The notes under the pieces were generated by a model. That model ran no database searches. It saw only the letters and a program-made list of their open reading frames with translations, and was not told the DNA's origin. DNA of 64,000 nt. Source: Malurus cyaneus samueli. Its lineage: Eukaryota; Chordata; Aves; Passeriformes; Maluridae. Position numbers and translations under genes: made by a program. The stretch spans positions 36,394,387-36,458,386 of the forward strand of contig CM019218.1 in the NCBI GenBank assembly GCA_009741485.1, written 5' to 3'. The first letter of the stretch is position 1. Each line of letters opens with the position of its first letter. This document shows, one piece after another, positions 1-21,765 of this stretch.

Positions 1-1312
1 GCTGATGGATTTCTGTCCACTTCCACTGTAATAGCTCCCTGTGATGAACGTAGCTCACAACTGGCCGCAACCAGGCAAAACGGGCAAGGTTTGGATTCTG
101 AGACAATGGCTGGAAGCTGTTGTGAGCAGTCTGCGGTCAAAGAGTAAACTTGGATGGCCTGCTGATCTGATCCAACCTGTGAGTTCCCATCTTTCTAGCA
201 GTTAAGAGTCAGCTGCTATCCCTAATACAAAAATACCTTTTTCTCAGTACTCCTCTGTATGCGTCTTTTAAGTCCCCTGTGCATATCACAACTTTATCCA
301 TGACAATTCATTCTAAAAAGACAGTTCCAAGTGGTGATTTTGAATTGGGCAGAACCAGGCTTGTAGTCAGAGACAGAAAATGTGTTTGGAAGGTTTTCTC
401 TGATATAACAAATATTTCCATGGAGCTGCAGAACTTCAGCACAGCCTCAGGGCCTGCTGACATCCTGGCTTTCCTCTCTACCCACCTCATGCACAGCATT
501 GCACTTCCATTCACTTGGAACCTGAATGCCACTGGAGTCCTGGCAAGTTCATTCTTGTGTACACACACTGAGGGATCCCATCCCTGTGCAGTTCACCCAG
601 GCACAGTGCACACACACAGCCTGTCATACGCTCTCCCACCAACCCACACACATGCAAAACGATCCAAATGGAATCTAGATTTGTAAACTGCTGACCACAT
701 CCATAAACAAACTTGTTTAAAATTAGATTCCTGCAGTAAACAGTGGGTAGTATGAGGAGCCTGGGGAGAGGCTTTCTGCCAGCTCTAGCCCTGACCTGCC
801 CCGGCCCTTCCTCTAGATCCTGTGTTATATTTACTTTGGAGCAGCACAGGCAAGCTGAGATACAGCCTAAAGCCCTAACTAATTTGCTCCCTTTCCTCCT
901 GTTGCAGTTCAATATAGTTTGCTCCCAACTTGGATGAGTTCTTAATCAGTGGCAAGAGGTGGAAAAGGAAAATATTTTAGGCCTTACAAACTAGTTTTGT
1001 GTTTGTTTGACATTAGCTTTCATATTTCACTGTTTTATCCGTGTGCTAGCTAACCTTTGTTCCCTTGAGATGAATCTTCTCGACAGAGTGAGTAACAACT
1101 CATCATCATCCTAATAAGAAGACAGCAACTTCTGTGGAAATGGCTGTATGGGCCTGCACAATAACCGTTCTGAATATGCAGGATGCTGTAGAGTTGTGCT
1201 TATTTCCAGTTGGTGCTATGTATAACACAGAACTATAGTTTAAGCCACAGTCTGGTAGATCAGGAGGATGCTGGTTACAGCTCTGAGTTTTAAGTTGCTT
1301 TCTGTTCTTTAG
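1..1312 (+). other. CSTPP1 intron (partial) upstream of the first visible exon
   Basis: The window opens inside a CSTPP1 intron that ends with a pyrimidine-rich TTTCTGTTCTTTAG acceptor at 1311-1312. No exon, RNA gene or recognisable repeat is seen in it. The open frames here have no splice context or family resemblance. Confidence 0.6.
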
Positions 1313-4300
1313 AGTTCCTGGAAAGTGTGGCTGCCATTTATCAAGACTTACTGGCTGGTAAGAATCCAAATACTGTGATTGTGCCAACATCATCCTCTGG
1401 ACAACATCGGCAGCGCCAACCCCCAAATGACTGCAACCCACTCGAAGGAGTAGAGGCATCTCTCTTCTACCAGTGCCTGGAATCCTTGTGTGACAGATCA
1501 AAATACAGGTACGAATGGAGTCTGAAATACAAATTTGAAGTCTCTGTCTCTGGAGACCCTTTGTAAAGTTGGAGCTGTAGAGGAAGAAATAGAGGACTTT
1601 GAACAAGCTGATTTTCCCACATGGATCTCATTGAAGAAGTACAAAGGGAAACATCATACCTGATCAGCTTTAATCAAATGAGAGAAGCAATTTCATGGAC
1701 CTAAGAAACATGGGATTTGAACTGATTCTTGAAGTAATGGATTGATTTGGGTCTTTGCTCTCCATCTCACTTCTGCATTGATACTTTCATCAAGGAGAGA
1801 TCCATCATGAGTTAGCTGGAGGATAAACAAGTGCAGTTGTGTTCTTGGGAATTGAAAGAGCCCACTGGGTTTGGATATAGTGTGGATAAAGTATGAAGCC
1901 TTAGTACCTAGGGAAGTTCACTCTGTCAGTCTGTACCCAAGCCTGTGTTGGAGCTGGTCTCCAGCTACAGATCCCAGGCACAAGACTAGCTTTAGTTCAG
2001 CAGGGGATGGAGTAATACCAGACCTTATTGTATAGGTTTGACAGAAACTTTCATTATAGTTTCTTGCAGGTACTACACTTTCCTGGAAGGTCATGGTCTA
2101 GAAACACAAAATAATCCAGGACACAAGTTCCACCTGATTTCTACTTTAGGTTTCCAAATCCAAATTTGTGATCCATAAAATTACTGCTGAACTGCTCTCC
2201 AGTGCTATAGATATCTAAGCATGGAGTTGACAGGTTGTTTTGTTATTTTAAACAACGAAAGATCTACACTCCCTGTACGTCCTGAGAAGTTCAGATGGGA
2301 AGAGTACTGTGAGCCCATCTGGTAGGTCAGGCTTTGTATAGCACTATGAGGGGAGCCATTCCCAGCCTTTCAAGCTGTAGCACAAAACTCAGTCAGGCTC
2401 TGGTAACCACTTCTGCTTGAGGGATCACCAGCCCACACACATCTCCCAGGTACCACTACACTACTGACTGTTTAACACTTCCTCTTCATAAGGCAGTTTG
2501 ATTTTGCAAGAAATCCTTCATGGAGTATTGGTCAAGAGCAAGAATCACCATCACTGCTTTGAAGTCAGGGCCAGGGGTTGGGTGTAGAAGAAGGGGATAT
2601 GCTAATTTAGTCCTCACCTTGCTAGTGTTCTCTGACACGTTTAGGCTATCACTGAAGAGGTTTTCCTGCCCCTTGGATGACTATCATTCATAATAGTGTG
2701 AAAACAGTATCGCAGGAAGTGTTAAAAATGTGTGGATGAGGCATTTAGGGACATGGTTTAGTGGTGAACACAGTGGTGCTCCAGTAACCACTGGATTCAG
2801 TGGTCTTAGTCTTGTCCAAACTTAACACTTCTATGAAAGTTTATTGACTTCTGAAAGACGTTTCCCAGAGGATCTGAGTGAATCTAGGTTTTTCCATTGT
2901 GCTTGAAATGAAGACAGGTAAGACTGCTCCTAGGGATGTCCTCCAGCTCAAAGATCTTGCTTAGCAAATAGAGAGCAGATCCAGTACTCAATAAGCAAGA
3001 GGTTGGCTATTTGTTTTAAACTGAGTCAGGGCACCTGACAGTGTTAGAACAGGTTAAAGGGTTTATTTCTCCAGTTTGAGTTGGGTCTTAGAAAAAAAAT
3101 ATATAATTTAGAAGATAAGATGATCTCTCTCTCTTTTCCTAGCTGTCCACCTTCTGCTCTTGTGAAGGAAGTGTTGAGTAGTGCACAGAGAATGACATTC
3201 TATGGATTCCTTATGGCTCTTGCAAAGGATCAGGGCATCAATCAAGCCCTAGGTAAGACTCCTGTGATTGATACAGCTCTAGATTTTCACTCTTTCTGTA
3301 TTTCTTGGAATTTCCTTTGTAATTATGCCCCACATTTTACACTGTCAGGAAGACAGTGAGGGAAAGTTTTTCATCTTTTTATTGATGGATTAACTTTAAA
3401 AACATAACCTTACTTCCTGCCTGAAGCTGTGGAGCTTCCTCAAGGATTACTGAATTGAGATGCCACCTTATCTTTTAGCCCTTTGTGCTCCCACAGATTT
3501 TAAATGGCTGCTCTCATCTATAAGAAAAGAAGGCACACCTAATGAAAAACCTCTGCTGCTTCTTTGGCTCAAAGGTTCAAAGCCCAGTCTTTCCCAGCTC
3601 TTCCCCATCTTTCCTCAAGACAGTGTGATCTTGTCAGTAGCTATCTATGGCCTGCTGAACATCTGATCATAAAACACAAACTGCTACAAAAGTCTGAACC
3701 ACAGGGGTTACCAGCCAGCATCTCACTGCTTGTTTCTATGTTGTGCTGCTTTGGAGCAAGGAAGCAGTGTTGCATTGGCAAAGGAATATGTAATCCATCT
3801 ATAATTCACTCACAGTTTCATATTTCCCCCATATGCCTTGCTTGTGCTCTTCCTCCTCCTACAAAGAGGAACAGAAATGGCTTTTCTGTTTGACAAGACT
3901 GTTTCCAGGAGATAAATTTAAATGGCAGGAGCAGGCAGGGAGGTGTGTGTGTGTGGGGGGGGGGTGTTCCCAAACACTCATCTTCACTCAGCAAATCACC
4001 TGGCTACTAAGGGTAGGCTCTCTCTGTCTTTGGGTAAGTATCCTCTTCCTCCACTTCTAGGCCTGAGTATCCCTGTATTGCAAAGACAAAACTCAATGAA
4101 AAGGTGTACCTTGCCTGAGGGCTGCTTCTTTTGCACAGGTGTATGTCATAGTACAGTAAAAGTGTGCCTTCCCTGGCTGAGCCCCTTCTTACAGCAAACC
4201 ATTTGAGCTGCTAATGCTCCTCTGGGGCAGGACAGATTATATATCAAAGGTGTATGAATACAGCCCTGCAATCCCCTCTGCAAGCAGGCTTAGCAAGCAG

Positions 4301-7058
4301 TGTATTCACTGGGAGGAAGGTGATGCTTGGATGGCAGCAAGCAAAATCTTTTTTTCCTTTGCCCTATGAAATCTACTTCTAGTCAAGCACAAAGAAAACA
4401 GATGAAAAGAAAAAAAATCCTGCCCACAGCCTCCATTGTGCCATCTACAAAGTGAGTGGGTTTTCGTTTTCATTAACGTAGGCCCATCCTCTGGCCCTCT
4501 GCCAGCCTCCTGCTGAGGCCTCTCTCAGAGGAGGGGCAGCAGCCACAAGTCTGACAGGTGCTAGTGTTTTGGCAAGGAAAGGAGGATTCTTTTCCTGGTG
4601 TCTTTTAATCTCTCCTGAAGGGTGATTTCAATAGTCTTTGGTCTGTAGGGGATCACAAGCTCCCCAAAGCCCTTTGGCAAGAACAGTTTCAGGCAGAGGA
4701 GGTTTTGGTCTCACAAAGCCAGCAGCCTCTCTTGAGGAACAGGGATAGGGATTAGAGCAGCTTGTTCAAGCTGGGACAGTGCTGATGAGTTTGCCAGGCA
4801 GACTGGAATCTGCAATGTAACTCCACTGTCAGTGTTGATTTGTGAATTCTTTAAGTGCTATTTATCACTCTTCCAAGTAATTCTGGTGTCCTAGAGACTT
4901 CATTATGCACTCTACAACTACAGAAACAAGTCAACCTTTAGTTGCTTATTCTTTTAATTTAGCCCACAAAAAGAAGCAGACTGAGATGTTTCTGTGGATC
5001 TCCTGACACTGCTTTGCAGTGCCAATCTCCCGTTCCTTTGTAACAGGAGTAGACCAGAACCCAAATAAATGTGGGAATAGGTTCTGGTCTAAATTTACTC
5101 TAGTTTTCAGGCACTCATTTCTACATTTTTGATGACTGCTGCCAGCCTGCCTCTGTGGGACAGGTGGCTTTCCAGCCTCTCCTTCAAGAGCAAGGTAACA
5201 GAGCCAGAAAACAGATTTGTGTCCCCTCAGGGAATACAAAGCTCCTTCACAAAGGTATTGAGTGTAGCACCCAGATCTCCTGAAAAACAAGAGTATTCCT
5301 CATTGAACCATTGCTATAGATTATCAAATGGGTTTTTTTGTCTGGGTGTGCAGTGGTATTCTCCAGGCTCTCGTAGGCAATCTCTGTGCTGTTCCCTGTC
5401 ATTTCTGTGCTGGCTGATCATACTCTTCCGTGACCCCTATAAAACGTGGAGTTTGTTAAAGAATTAGGAAGGAGAGCTTTCCTAAGAGCCCCATCTTCCT
5501 TTCTAGCTCTGCCAACATGCCAGTGTTTTCAGAGAGAAGCAAGGATAATCAACCAGCTGTTCCACTCTTGAACTTCATGAACCATGTCCTTCATCTAGAG
5601 CAGCATTTCTAATGTGAAAAGGAGTATGATGTGATATTATGCTGAGGGTACCCAAGTACTGGCCCAGCTTTCATACTCACACCCAGACAGCAAGCAATGC
5701 CAGAGCACGGTTCATCCACACTTAACTCCTGTGGTCAATGTGCACGAGAGTCAGGACTGACTTTCCTGAGTTGCAAGGAAAGCAAAAGCCCTAAATCGTG
5801 GAGTGTTTTATCCCCAAGCTCAGTGCACAAGAAAGGTAGGTGGCACAAAAATAAAATCTCCCTGGCTGGTATATCGCACATTTCAGGCTGTAGCACTGAC
5901 TACACCAAATCTCTTGTAGGATCTGCAACTGGGGACTATAGTGGGCAATGAGCAGTGGCCCAAGTTGACAGACTGCCATCTCCCTGACAGTCAGTACTCA
6001 GTAATTTTGTACAGTGAATGAAAACCCAATCCTTAGGGTTGCAGGAAGCGTGACTACTGAGGCTGCCTCCCATTTAGTCTGAGCTCAGCTATAGCATGTG
6101 TGAAAGACACAAAATGGATCATCATATTTTGTTTATGATTCTCAACATTCAGTGTCCATTTCTCCAATCGGTATAAGGAAAAGTTTTCTGTGTCTTGTAG
6201 GCCAGATTTTGGATGCTGTTATAGCTTAAACATTTTCCTTGAAGAATGAATAGCCTAACTCTGCTCTGATATTTTTGTTAATTTTTTTTCCCCCAGGAAT
6301 TCTGCCAGATAAAGGAGACTTGTTTCTGGACCCTGCCATGGACCAGGAACTTGAGAAATTGTAAGTGGAATTGCTTAAACTAGAAGATAAAACAACAGAT
6401 TAAAGGTAGCATGTTCAAGAAGAGTGTAATAAAGTACTGTCCTATTCCTCTGCTCCACTATGAAACAACAGAGGAGCTAAAAGAGCAGCCTGAACAGGAA
6501 GGGCTTCTTTCTTTGTGGTGCCTCAGTGCATTTAACAAAATCATTACAGAAGTCTTCAGAAACAGAGGGGAAGAGTGTGACTCAAAGAGGAATCTAGAGG
6601 AAGCAGCAGTTTCTAATGAACAGGGAAATTTTGTTTGGATGGTGAAAAACAGGAGTATTGGAAGACATGAGCTCACCCCAGATGACAAGTTAAAGCAGGA
6701 ATAAGATTAACACAGTAAGTCTGGGAAGTACCTCATGTGCAAGGTGTTTCCCTTCTGTGCCAGGAACATCTTTCCATCCCTGTGTTAGTTTTAAGTCTTC
6801 CTCCCAGGCTCACTCCAAGAGTGCTACAGTAAAAGTTTATGCACCATGCTGCCTAGCATTTGTCTTTTCTCTTTCAGAGTAGCTCAGGTTTCAGGCCTTT
6901 CTGTCTCCGGTCCTGCCAGCTCCAGTGCAGACACAGCTAATATGCCCGTTCGTAACTCACCCAGGATTAACTCACCCTGGAAACCGTTGCACCATCGTCG
7001 AAAAATGGATGCTGAGAGTGAAGGCTCCAATGAAGAGACAGACTCCTCTGAAAACTGA
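1313..7058 (+). CDS. CSTPP1: CSTPP1 (C11orf49), last four coding exons
   Basis: This is the C-terminal part of the centriolar satellite-associated tubulin polyglutamylase complex regulator. The family protein acts at centriolar satellites and supports tubulin polyglutamylation by the TTLL1 complex. Coding exons are 1313-1508, 3143-3252, 6297-6360 and 6878-7058. All have AG/GT borders, and the split codons AG|C, G|GA and TT|A close in frame. The peptide reads FLESVAAIYQDLL, then SCPPSALVKE, FYGFLMALAKDQGINQALG and ILPDKGDLFLDPAMDQELEKL. It ends in a basic then acidic tail (INSPWKPLHHRRK to EETDSSEN) before TGA at 7056. The order and wording match the mammalian C11orf49 C-terminus from memory. 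Upstream exons lie before the window. ARFGAP2 follows tail-to-tail, as in human. Identity is confident; no break is seen. Confidence 0.92.
1509..6296 (+). other. CSTPP1 introns between visible exons
   Basis: The two introns 1509-3142 and 3253-6296 carry nothing that looks coding. The first holds a worn CR1 3' end (2735-2837). The second holds a short GT then G-run simple repeat near 3944-3966. The third intron, 6361-6877, is also empty. Confidence 0.55.
2735..2837 (+). repeat. CR1 LINE 3'-end fragment, degenerate, + orientation
   Basis: The stretch reads GCATTTAGGGACATGGTTTA, then GTCTTGTCCAAACTTAACA and ends CTTCTATGA. This is the order of the avian CR1 3' tail (the 'dominant last' segment followed by the terminal ATTCTATG-type octamer). 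It is strongly diverged and sits inside a CSTPP1 intron. Confidence 0.6.
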
Positions 7059-8345
7059 AGGTTGTGAGGGTGGGCACCATTCCCATCTTGGTTTCTCCAG
7101 AAGCCACTGGAGGAACAGCACCTCCTCCCAGAGCATCTGCTCTGCAGTAGGTTCTGTCTACATCACCAGTGTCTGTGTGTGTGGCTGTGCTAATCCCAGT
7201 GCCGGGTGCACCCATCTTTCCCATGAACAACTTGCCTGTTTCTTAGCTCCAAATCCATGCAGAAATAGCTCCTCCGGAGAAGCCATTACAGCTAGAGTTG
7301 TGCTTCCCTCTGCTGGCAGGCAAGGCAAGCTCTGCCACCAGCAGCCGCCAGCTCTGCCACCACTTGGAAACTCTCAGGGCCAGGGAAGCTCTCATTGGGG
7401 CGCTCTCTCCCAGTTCTGCAGTTCCGCAGGTGCTGAAGCAGTGGGAGCACTAGTGCAGGCTGCTTGCCAGTGTTTTGTTGTGTAGTTGTTTAGATTTGGC
7501 CCAGATAACAGTGATTAAATCACCACTGCACTTGTGTTCCATTATTATTCCCAGTAAAACTGTACCTGCATATGATCAAAGGTAAGGAAATACCTGGAAT
7601 TCCTAAAAAAAGGCAGCTTAGATATTGCCAGGCAACCTGTCTCTGCTTTGTACTTTCTCCTTCATGTGGCCAAGATTTGCCAAAGCAAATACAGCAAATA
7701 AGCTAGATTGCAGTAAATACTGCATGGTGCTGTGGCTCTGCTGCTGTACTGAGTGCTTCCTTCTGTGAGGTCTCCCCCTCCCTCCAACAGCGTATTACAG
7801 TCATTTGGAAAAGTGAATTTCAGAGGATTTGGAAGAGAGGGTCTTTAAATTCCTTGGTATTAAGGAATACAGGTGGTATGGCTTGCAAAGATGTAGAGCA
7901 GCTGTTGGGATTGGATGGGTAGAAGGACTAAGAGAAAAGGATACAGTTCTCAAATGAGATCAGTTGCGTTTTTTTGTAAATATTGTAGCAGCAATGTAGC
8001 CGTTACAACTGCAAAAGTAAGTAGCATCACATTGCATTAATGGCACCTAACTCAAATTCACCTCCACAGACATGAACACTTTGTCTATCCCAGCTCCTGT
8101 GCCCCAGCTTGCACAGACTAGTTATTTCCTAGGGAACTTCGCTTTTTCATGCTTCTCCGGAGCCTCCTCACTCCTCCTGGTCCTGAAGTGCTGCAGCATG
8201 GGCCACCAGGAGCTGGTAATCCAAAGCTTGTACCATGGTGCCAGTAGTGTTATTTATTTATTTTAAATTATTTGTGATCTGTGCATTCCCTCCCAGCTTG
8301 GTGAGTGGCTGCAATAGCCTGGCAATAAAGCACGCTGTGTCAGGC
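7059..8345 (+). other. CSTPP1: CSTPP1 3'UTR and polyadenylation site
   Basis: The last exon continues as about 1.29 kb of non-coding sequence after the stop. A canonical AATAAA lies at 8324-8329 and is followed by a GT/T-rich stretch (about 8337-8372), the usual arrangement for cleavage near 8345. No other perfect AATAAA is seen on this strand between the stop and that point. The exact end is inferred. Confidence 0.7.
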
Positions 8346-9603
8346 CTCTGCTGTTTGGGTCTTCGTGTCTTCTGAGCTGCCCCGGCCCCTCCTCAGGGGG
8401 AGTGGTATCTGGTGGGCACAACCAGCGCAGGGCTCCGGCCGCCTTCCAGGGCACCACCAGCCCCTCGCCTCGGCCGGGGAAGGCGCCAGCCCCAACCCCG
8501 AGTGCTAGGGTGGCACTTGCGGCAATGCCCCGACCGCCACTAGGGGCGCTTACCCTGCAGCTGCACCACCATTCGCGGCCTGGGCATTGTGACACCGAGG
8601 GCACAGGGACAAGGAAGACGCGACCTGCCCCCCACCGCGGTGAAACATCAGCACAGAAAGGCCAAGTAACCCCTACCCTCCCGCCTGCAGCTGGACAGGA
8701 GAGCGATGCCCATGCAAGCCTCTTCCCAGTCCAAAACAGAAGGCTCTAGAACAAACAGCCCCAGCCCAGTTACACACATACTAGTGTGTAACTAGCCCTT
8801 TCCCACCCTTTTTCTTACTACCTAGTCCTCAACACCATAGTCCAAGGAAGAGAAAAAACACTCTCTTGTTAAAACCAGAGACCAAGCTGAACAGGACTAA
8901 AAGACAGCCCTCATTGCTGCACCTCATGGTTAGGTCAGAGGCTCAGTACTTTGACCTGATCCAAAGCTGGGCAACGAAATAACCAGGGATCCAGTAAATT
9001 TCTTTACTTTTTTAGCTGGGCCTTTTTTGTTGATGATGTAATTAGAAGCTAAAAAAATAATCTCTGCTTTGATTTTTTTTCTCCCACATTCACATATGCT
9101 GGTTTAGAAGACAGTAAAAAGGACTAGATCACGGTAAAAGGCAAACCCTGCAAATACAAAGGACTCCACAGCACCATGGATTGGGAGCAGTGATCAGAAC
9201 AAAAAACAGTCATGTCACATGATGTTCAGAAAAATAGCATTCCCCTTTCCTCTGTCACTTGGTGAGCTAAGGTATGGGCCAAAGAAGGACAGGAGCATTG
9301 ATGAGGGCAGCCCAGGAGTTCCTGTCATATCTTTTACAGCAATGAGGTTAACCCTGTAAGAAGGCCTGTCTCCACTGGCTAGCAGATAGCAGTGGGTATG
9401 AGGGCACACTGAATTTTAATAGAGTGGAATCCAGAGATATTCAGAAAGCATCCTGGGCACAGCCATATCCTGACCCCCTCTGCTTACCTTCTCCCCTCCC
9501 CACCCAACCCAGACAAATAAGACAATCCTGCGGAGTTTACTCCAGGCAAAGGTGGCAATCGTGCCTCTTGCTGGCTTTCCTTTGAGTTGCAGTCCCTGGG
9601 TCA
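8247..9603 (-). other. ARFGAP2: ARFGAP2 3'UTR region with two candidate poly(A) signals
   Basis: After the TGA at 9606-9604 the minus strand offers ATTAAA at 9420-9415, which would give a UTR of about 200 nt. It also offers overlapping AATAAA copies within the A/T run at 8262-8247, which would give a UTR of about 1.35 kb. The distal choice would run past the CSTPP1 cleavage site at about 8345. The sequence alone does not decide which is used. Confidence 0.45.
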
Positions 9604-18860
<9,257 letters not shown>

Positions 18861-19027
18861 GAAAGAAGGGCTCTTTAGAATAGCAATGAGGCAGTTCCTG
18901 CCTTGGGTCAGCTGCTACCGGGGAAAGAACTCAGAGCAGCGTTTACAGGCATCACCTGCTCCAGCAGCCCGACCTCATGGCAGCGGGCCTGCTATACTGG
19001 CACAAACGAACGGTGATTTGGAAATTA

Positions 19028-19465
19028 TTTACAGAACCACAGATTGTCCTGAGTTGGAAGGGACCCACACAGATCATGGAGTCCAACTCCTGGCCCTGCA
19101 CAGGATATCCCCAAGAGTCACACCATGTGCCCAAGAGCATTGACCAAACACCTCTTGAACTCTGTCAGGTTGGTGCTGTTACCACTTCCCTGGGGAGCAT
19201 GTTCCAGTATCCAAACACCCTCTGAGTGAAGAACCTTTTTCTAATATCAAACATAAATCTCCACTGATACAATTTCAGGCCTTGGGTCCTGACGCTGGTC
19301 AATAAAGAGATCAGTGCCTGCTCCTATGCTTCCCCTCGCGAGGACATTGAAGACCACGATGAGGGATGAGGTCCCCTCAGTTTCCTCCAGTTTTCCTCCT
19401 GAAAGACCACTTCAGCCACGCCTCATATGGCTTCCCCTTCAAGACCCTTCAGCTTCTTGATAGCT
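19028..19465 (-). repeat. CR1 LINE fragment (minus orientation)
   Basis: Read on + it begins ACAGAACCACAGATTGTC and GTTGGAAGGGACC, continues through GAACCTTTTTCTAATATC and reaches the GTCCCCTCAG...TTTCCTCC segment. This is the reverse complement of the CR1 ORF2 end plus 3'UTR common in birds. It lies just upstream of ARFGAP2. It is truncated at its 5' side like most CR1 copies and carries many substitutions. Confidence 0.85.
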
Positions 19466-21324
19466 GTGATTTAATCAAGAGAGACCTCTCAAGAAGCTAT
19501 TACTTGGCTATGCAGTAATCAAGGCAGGATGAAACACTAATCAAGGTAGGGAAGTTGTTACTTCAGAACAAAGATGATGTCAGGGCCCTTAACTGCTGTA
19601 TTACCTGCCCAGAAGCAGTAGGGTATTGGCTAGAAAATCATTCAGTTATAATGCAAAAAAATAGGAAAATATACAGTTGTGCTGTGAACTTAAAGTCAAT
19701 GGCATATAGTCCATTTCATGCTTTAGAAAAAAAAAAGTGACTGCAGAGCAATGAGATTCAGAAGGACTACAACAAAAGTTAATCAGTAGCATGGTATTGC
19801 AGAGATGGAATACCCTGCGATTTCCTTACTTCTGAAAGGAGGTTGCTCTGCAGCAGTAGCTTGTCACTAAAAGAAACTATTAAACGTTCTAGTATCTGAA
19901 CAGGACAACTTTCAGTTTAAATTTAAAGGCTTTCATTTCACTCATTTCCACATTATCCACAGATGTTAAGGTAGAAAATAGAATTCATTGCAGTGGAAAC
20001 CTAGGACCTATGATCTTAGGAAGAGAGATAAAGCATTGGGACATAGAAATGCAATCAGGAAAAACAGAGTTGTTGAGGAAAAAAAAGCTCTGCAGAAAAA
20101 CCCTTGCAGGTGTAGCAGGGTCTTGTGTTCTGGGAATGAGCAAAGCTCTAACTGTGCGATCACAGCGAGACCTGATATGGTAAGCACATACAGTAAGATG
20201 AGAGGCTTCTGGCTGACACATCTGATTCAAGCAACTCTTGAGTAGTTGGGTAGTGAAGCCTGATCTAGCCTGACTAGGGCTCATTCTTGGCAGCAGTCTT
20301 GTACTTAAGTAGTGCCTAGTTTCTCTTGGTTTTATTCTACTACCTTCATGGTGCCTAAATGCCATTTCTGGGATTACACAAACATGTACCAGGGAAACAA
20401 TTCAGATAAAAGTAACTGATAGCATTTTCCTCCCAGCTATTTTTAAAGAAGTTCAGTTCCCTGATGCCATTCATGGTGCAGCTGTCCTGGCAGTCATACC
20501 AGGAGAGCTGATGTCAGGATACAGTAAGGGCTGGCTGCACACTAGGACGAGCAGAGCTGTGAGGGGCTGTTCCTGAGGCCAGCAGCCAGGGCCCTCATGG
20601 GCATAGCCCATCCCCACAGTACCTGACCATGGAAAGCCAGGCAGGCCTGGCATAGTGGCTGGGTTTGACCAAGAATTGAAATTGCTGGGCAAGCTCATAG
20701 TGATGAGGTTGCTTGCAGTCAAACTGGGTCAGGATCAGCCCCAGTGATTCCTAGGCGTGTCTGTGGTGATAAGGCAAGGCAAGCCTGGGGTCAGGCTAAT
20801 AAATCAGCCTACAGGTTAAGATGAGCAGGGCACAGCCAGAGACTACTGCTCCTCCAGCATAGCTCAGACAGAGCATGGGAGCTCTGGCCTGAGCATAAAT
20901 ACAAACACACCCTCCCACAACCCCATGGGCAGCAGTTTTGGGTGCATCCCCAGGTAAAGCTGCTCAGGACAGTGAAGGCCTGTTCATGTATTCAAGGCCC
21001 TGACAGGTGAAGCTATAGAAGGGCAGGAGAGGGAGTCTCTAGTGCCTGGGTGGTGCCTGTGTAAGCTGCATCTTGTGTAGAGGAGGAAGTTCAGATGATG
21101 AGTGTGCACTCGGAGTGTTTGTGTTCATGTTGGCTGAAGCTGCCTCAACCTGAGTGACTTGCTCGTGCCCTGTCATCATCAGTTGTGTGGTGCTGCTCCC
21201 TGCCTCTGCTTGTTTTGGTCCAGTGAGGTCTGTGTTTGGCTGTGTAATAGAAATGTTATGCAGGGGTTAGAAAAGACAGAGGCTGTTCATGCTGGCATTG
21301 CCACAGCTAAGGCTTGTGAGATAG

Positions 21325-21765
21325 TGTCCTGGTTTTGACAAAGATAGAGGCAATTTTCTTCCTAGTAGCTAGTGTTCTGCATTTCATATGAGAATAATGT
21401 TGAGAACACACTGATGTTTTGGTTATTGCTGAGTAGTGGTTACTTCAAGCCAAGGACTTTTCAGTGACTGGAACTGGCAAAAGGAGTAGTCCACACCATA
21501 GTATATTCATGCTCAGTGTATAAAGTGAGGGAGTTGGCTGGGGAGGGGCTGATCACTGTTTAAGAATGGGATGGGCATCGGTCAGCAGGCGGTGAGCAAT
21601 TGTACTGTGCATCATTTGTTTTTCTTGTGTTTAATTCTTCTTATCCTGTTATTATTATTATTGTCATCATATTTTGCTTTATTTCAGTTATTAAACTGTT
21701 CTTATCTCCACTGGGTGGTATGGGGTGGGTGGTGTGATATTTGGATGCCAGGTTAAACCATGACA
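21325..21765 (+). mobile_element. Solo LTR of an endogenous retrovirus, about 441 bp
   Basis: The element begins TGTCCTGGTTTTGACA and ends TTAAACCATGACA, so it has TG...CA termini. Inside it are the conserved stretch TTTTCTTCCTAGTAGCTAG, GAACACACTGATGTTTT, a TATAAA at 21520-21525, GGGCATCGGTCAGC, a TTATTATTATTATT run and ATTAAA at 21690-21695. TATA before poly(A) signal sets the + orientation. Flanks GATAG (21320-21324) and GAGAG (21766-21770) look like a 5-bp target-site duplication with one mismatch. No gag, pol or env is adjacent, so this is a recombined solo LTR. The sequence is of an LTR family I recognise as abundant in neoavian birds; the exact family name is not certain. Confidence 0.85.

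Noticed and set aside
3940..3970. GTGTGTGTG followed by a run of ten or more G
   Set aside because: A short simple repeat; it does not form four separated G-tracts, so no quadruplex is claimed.
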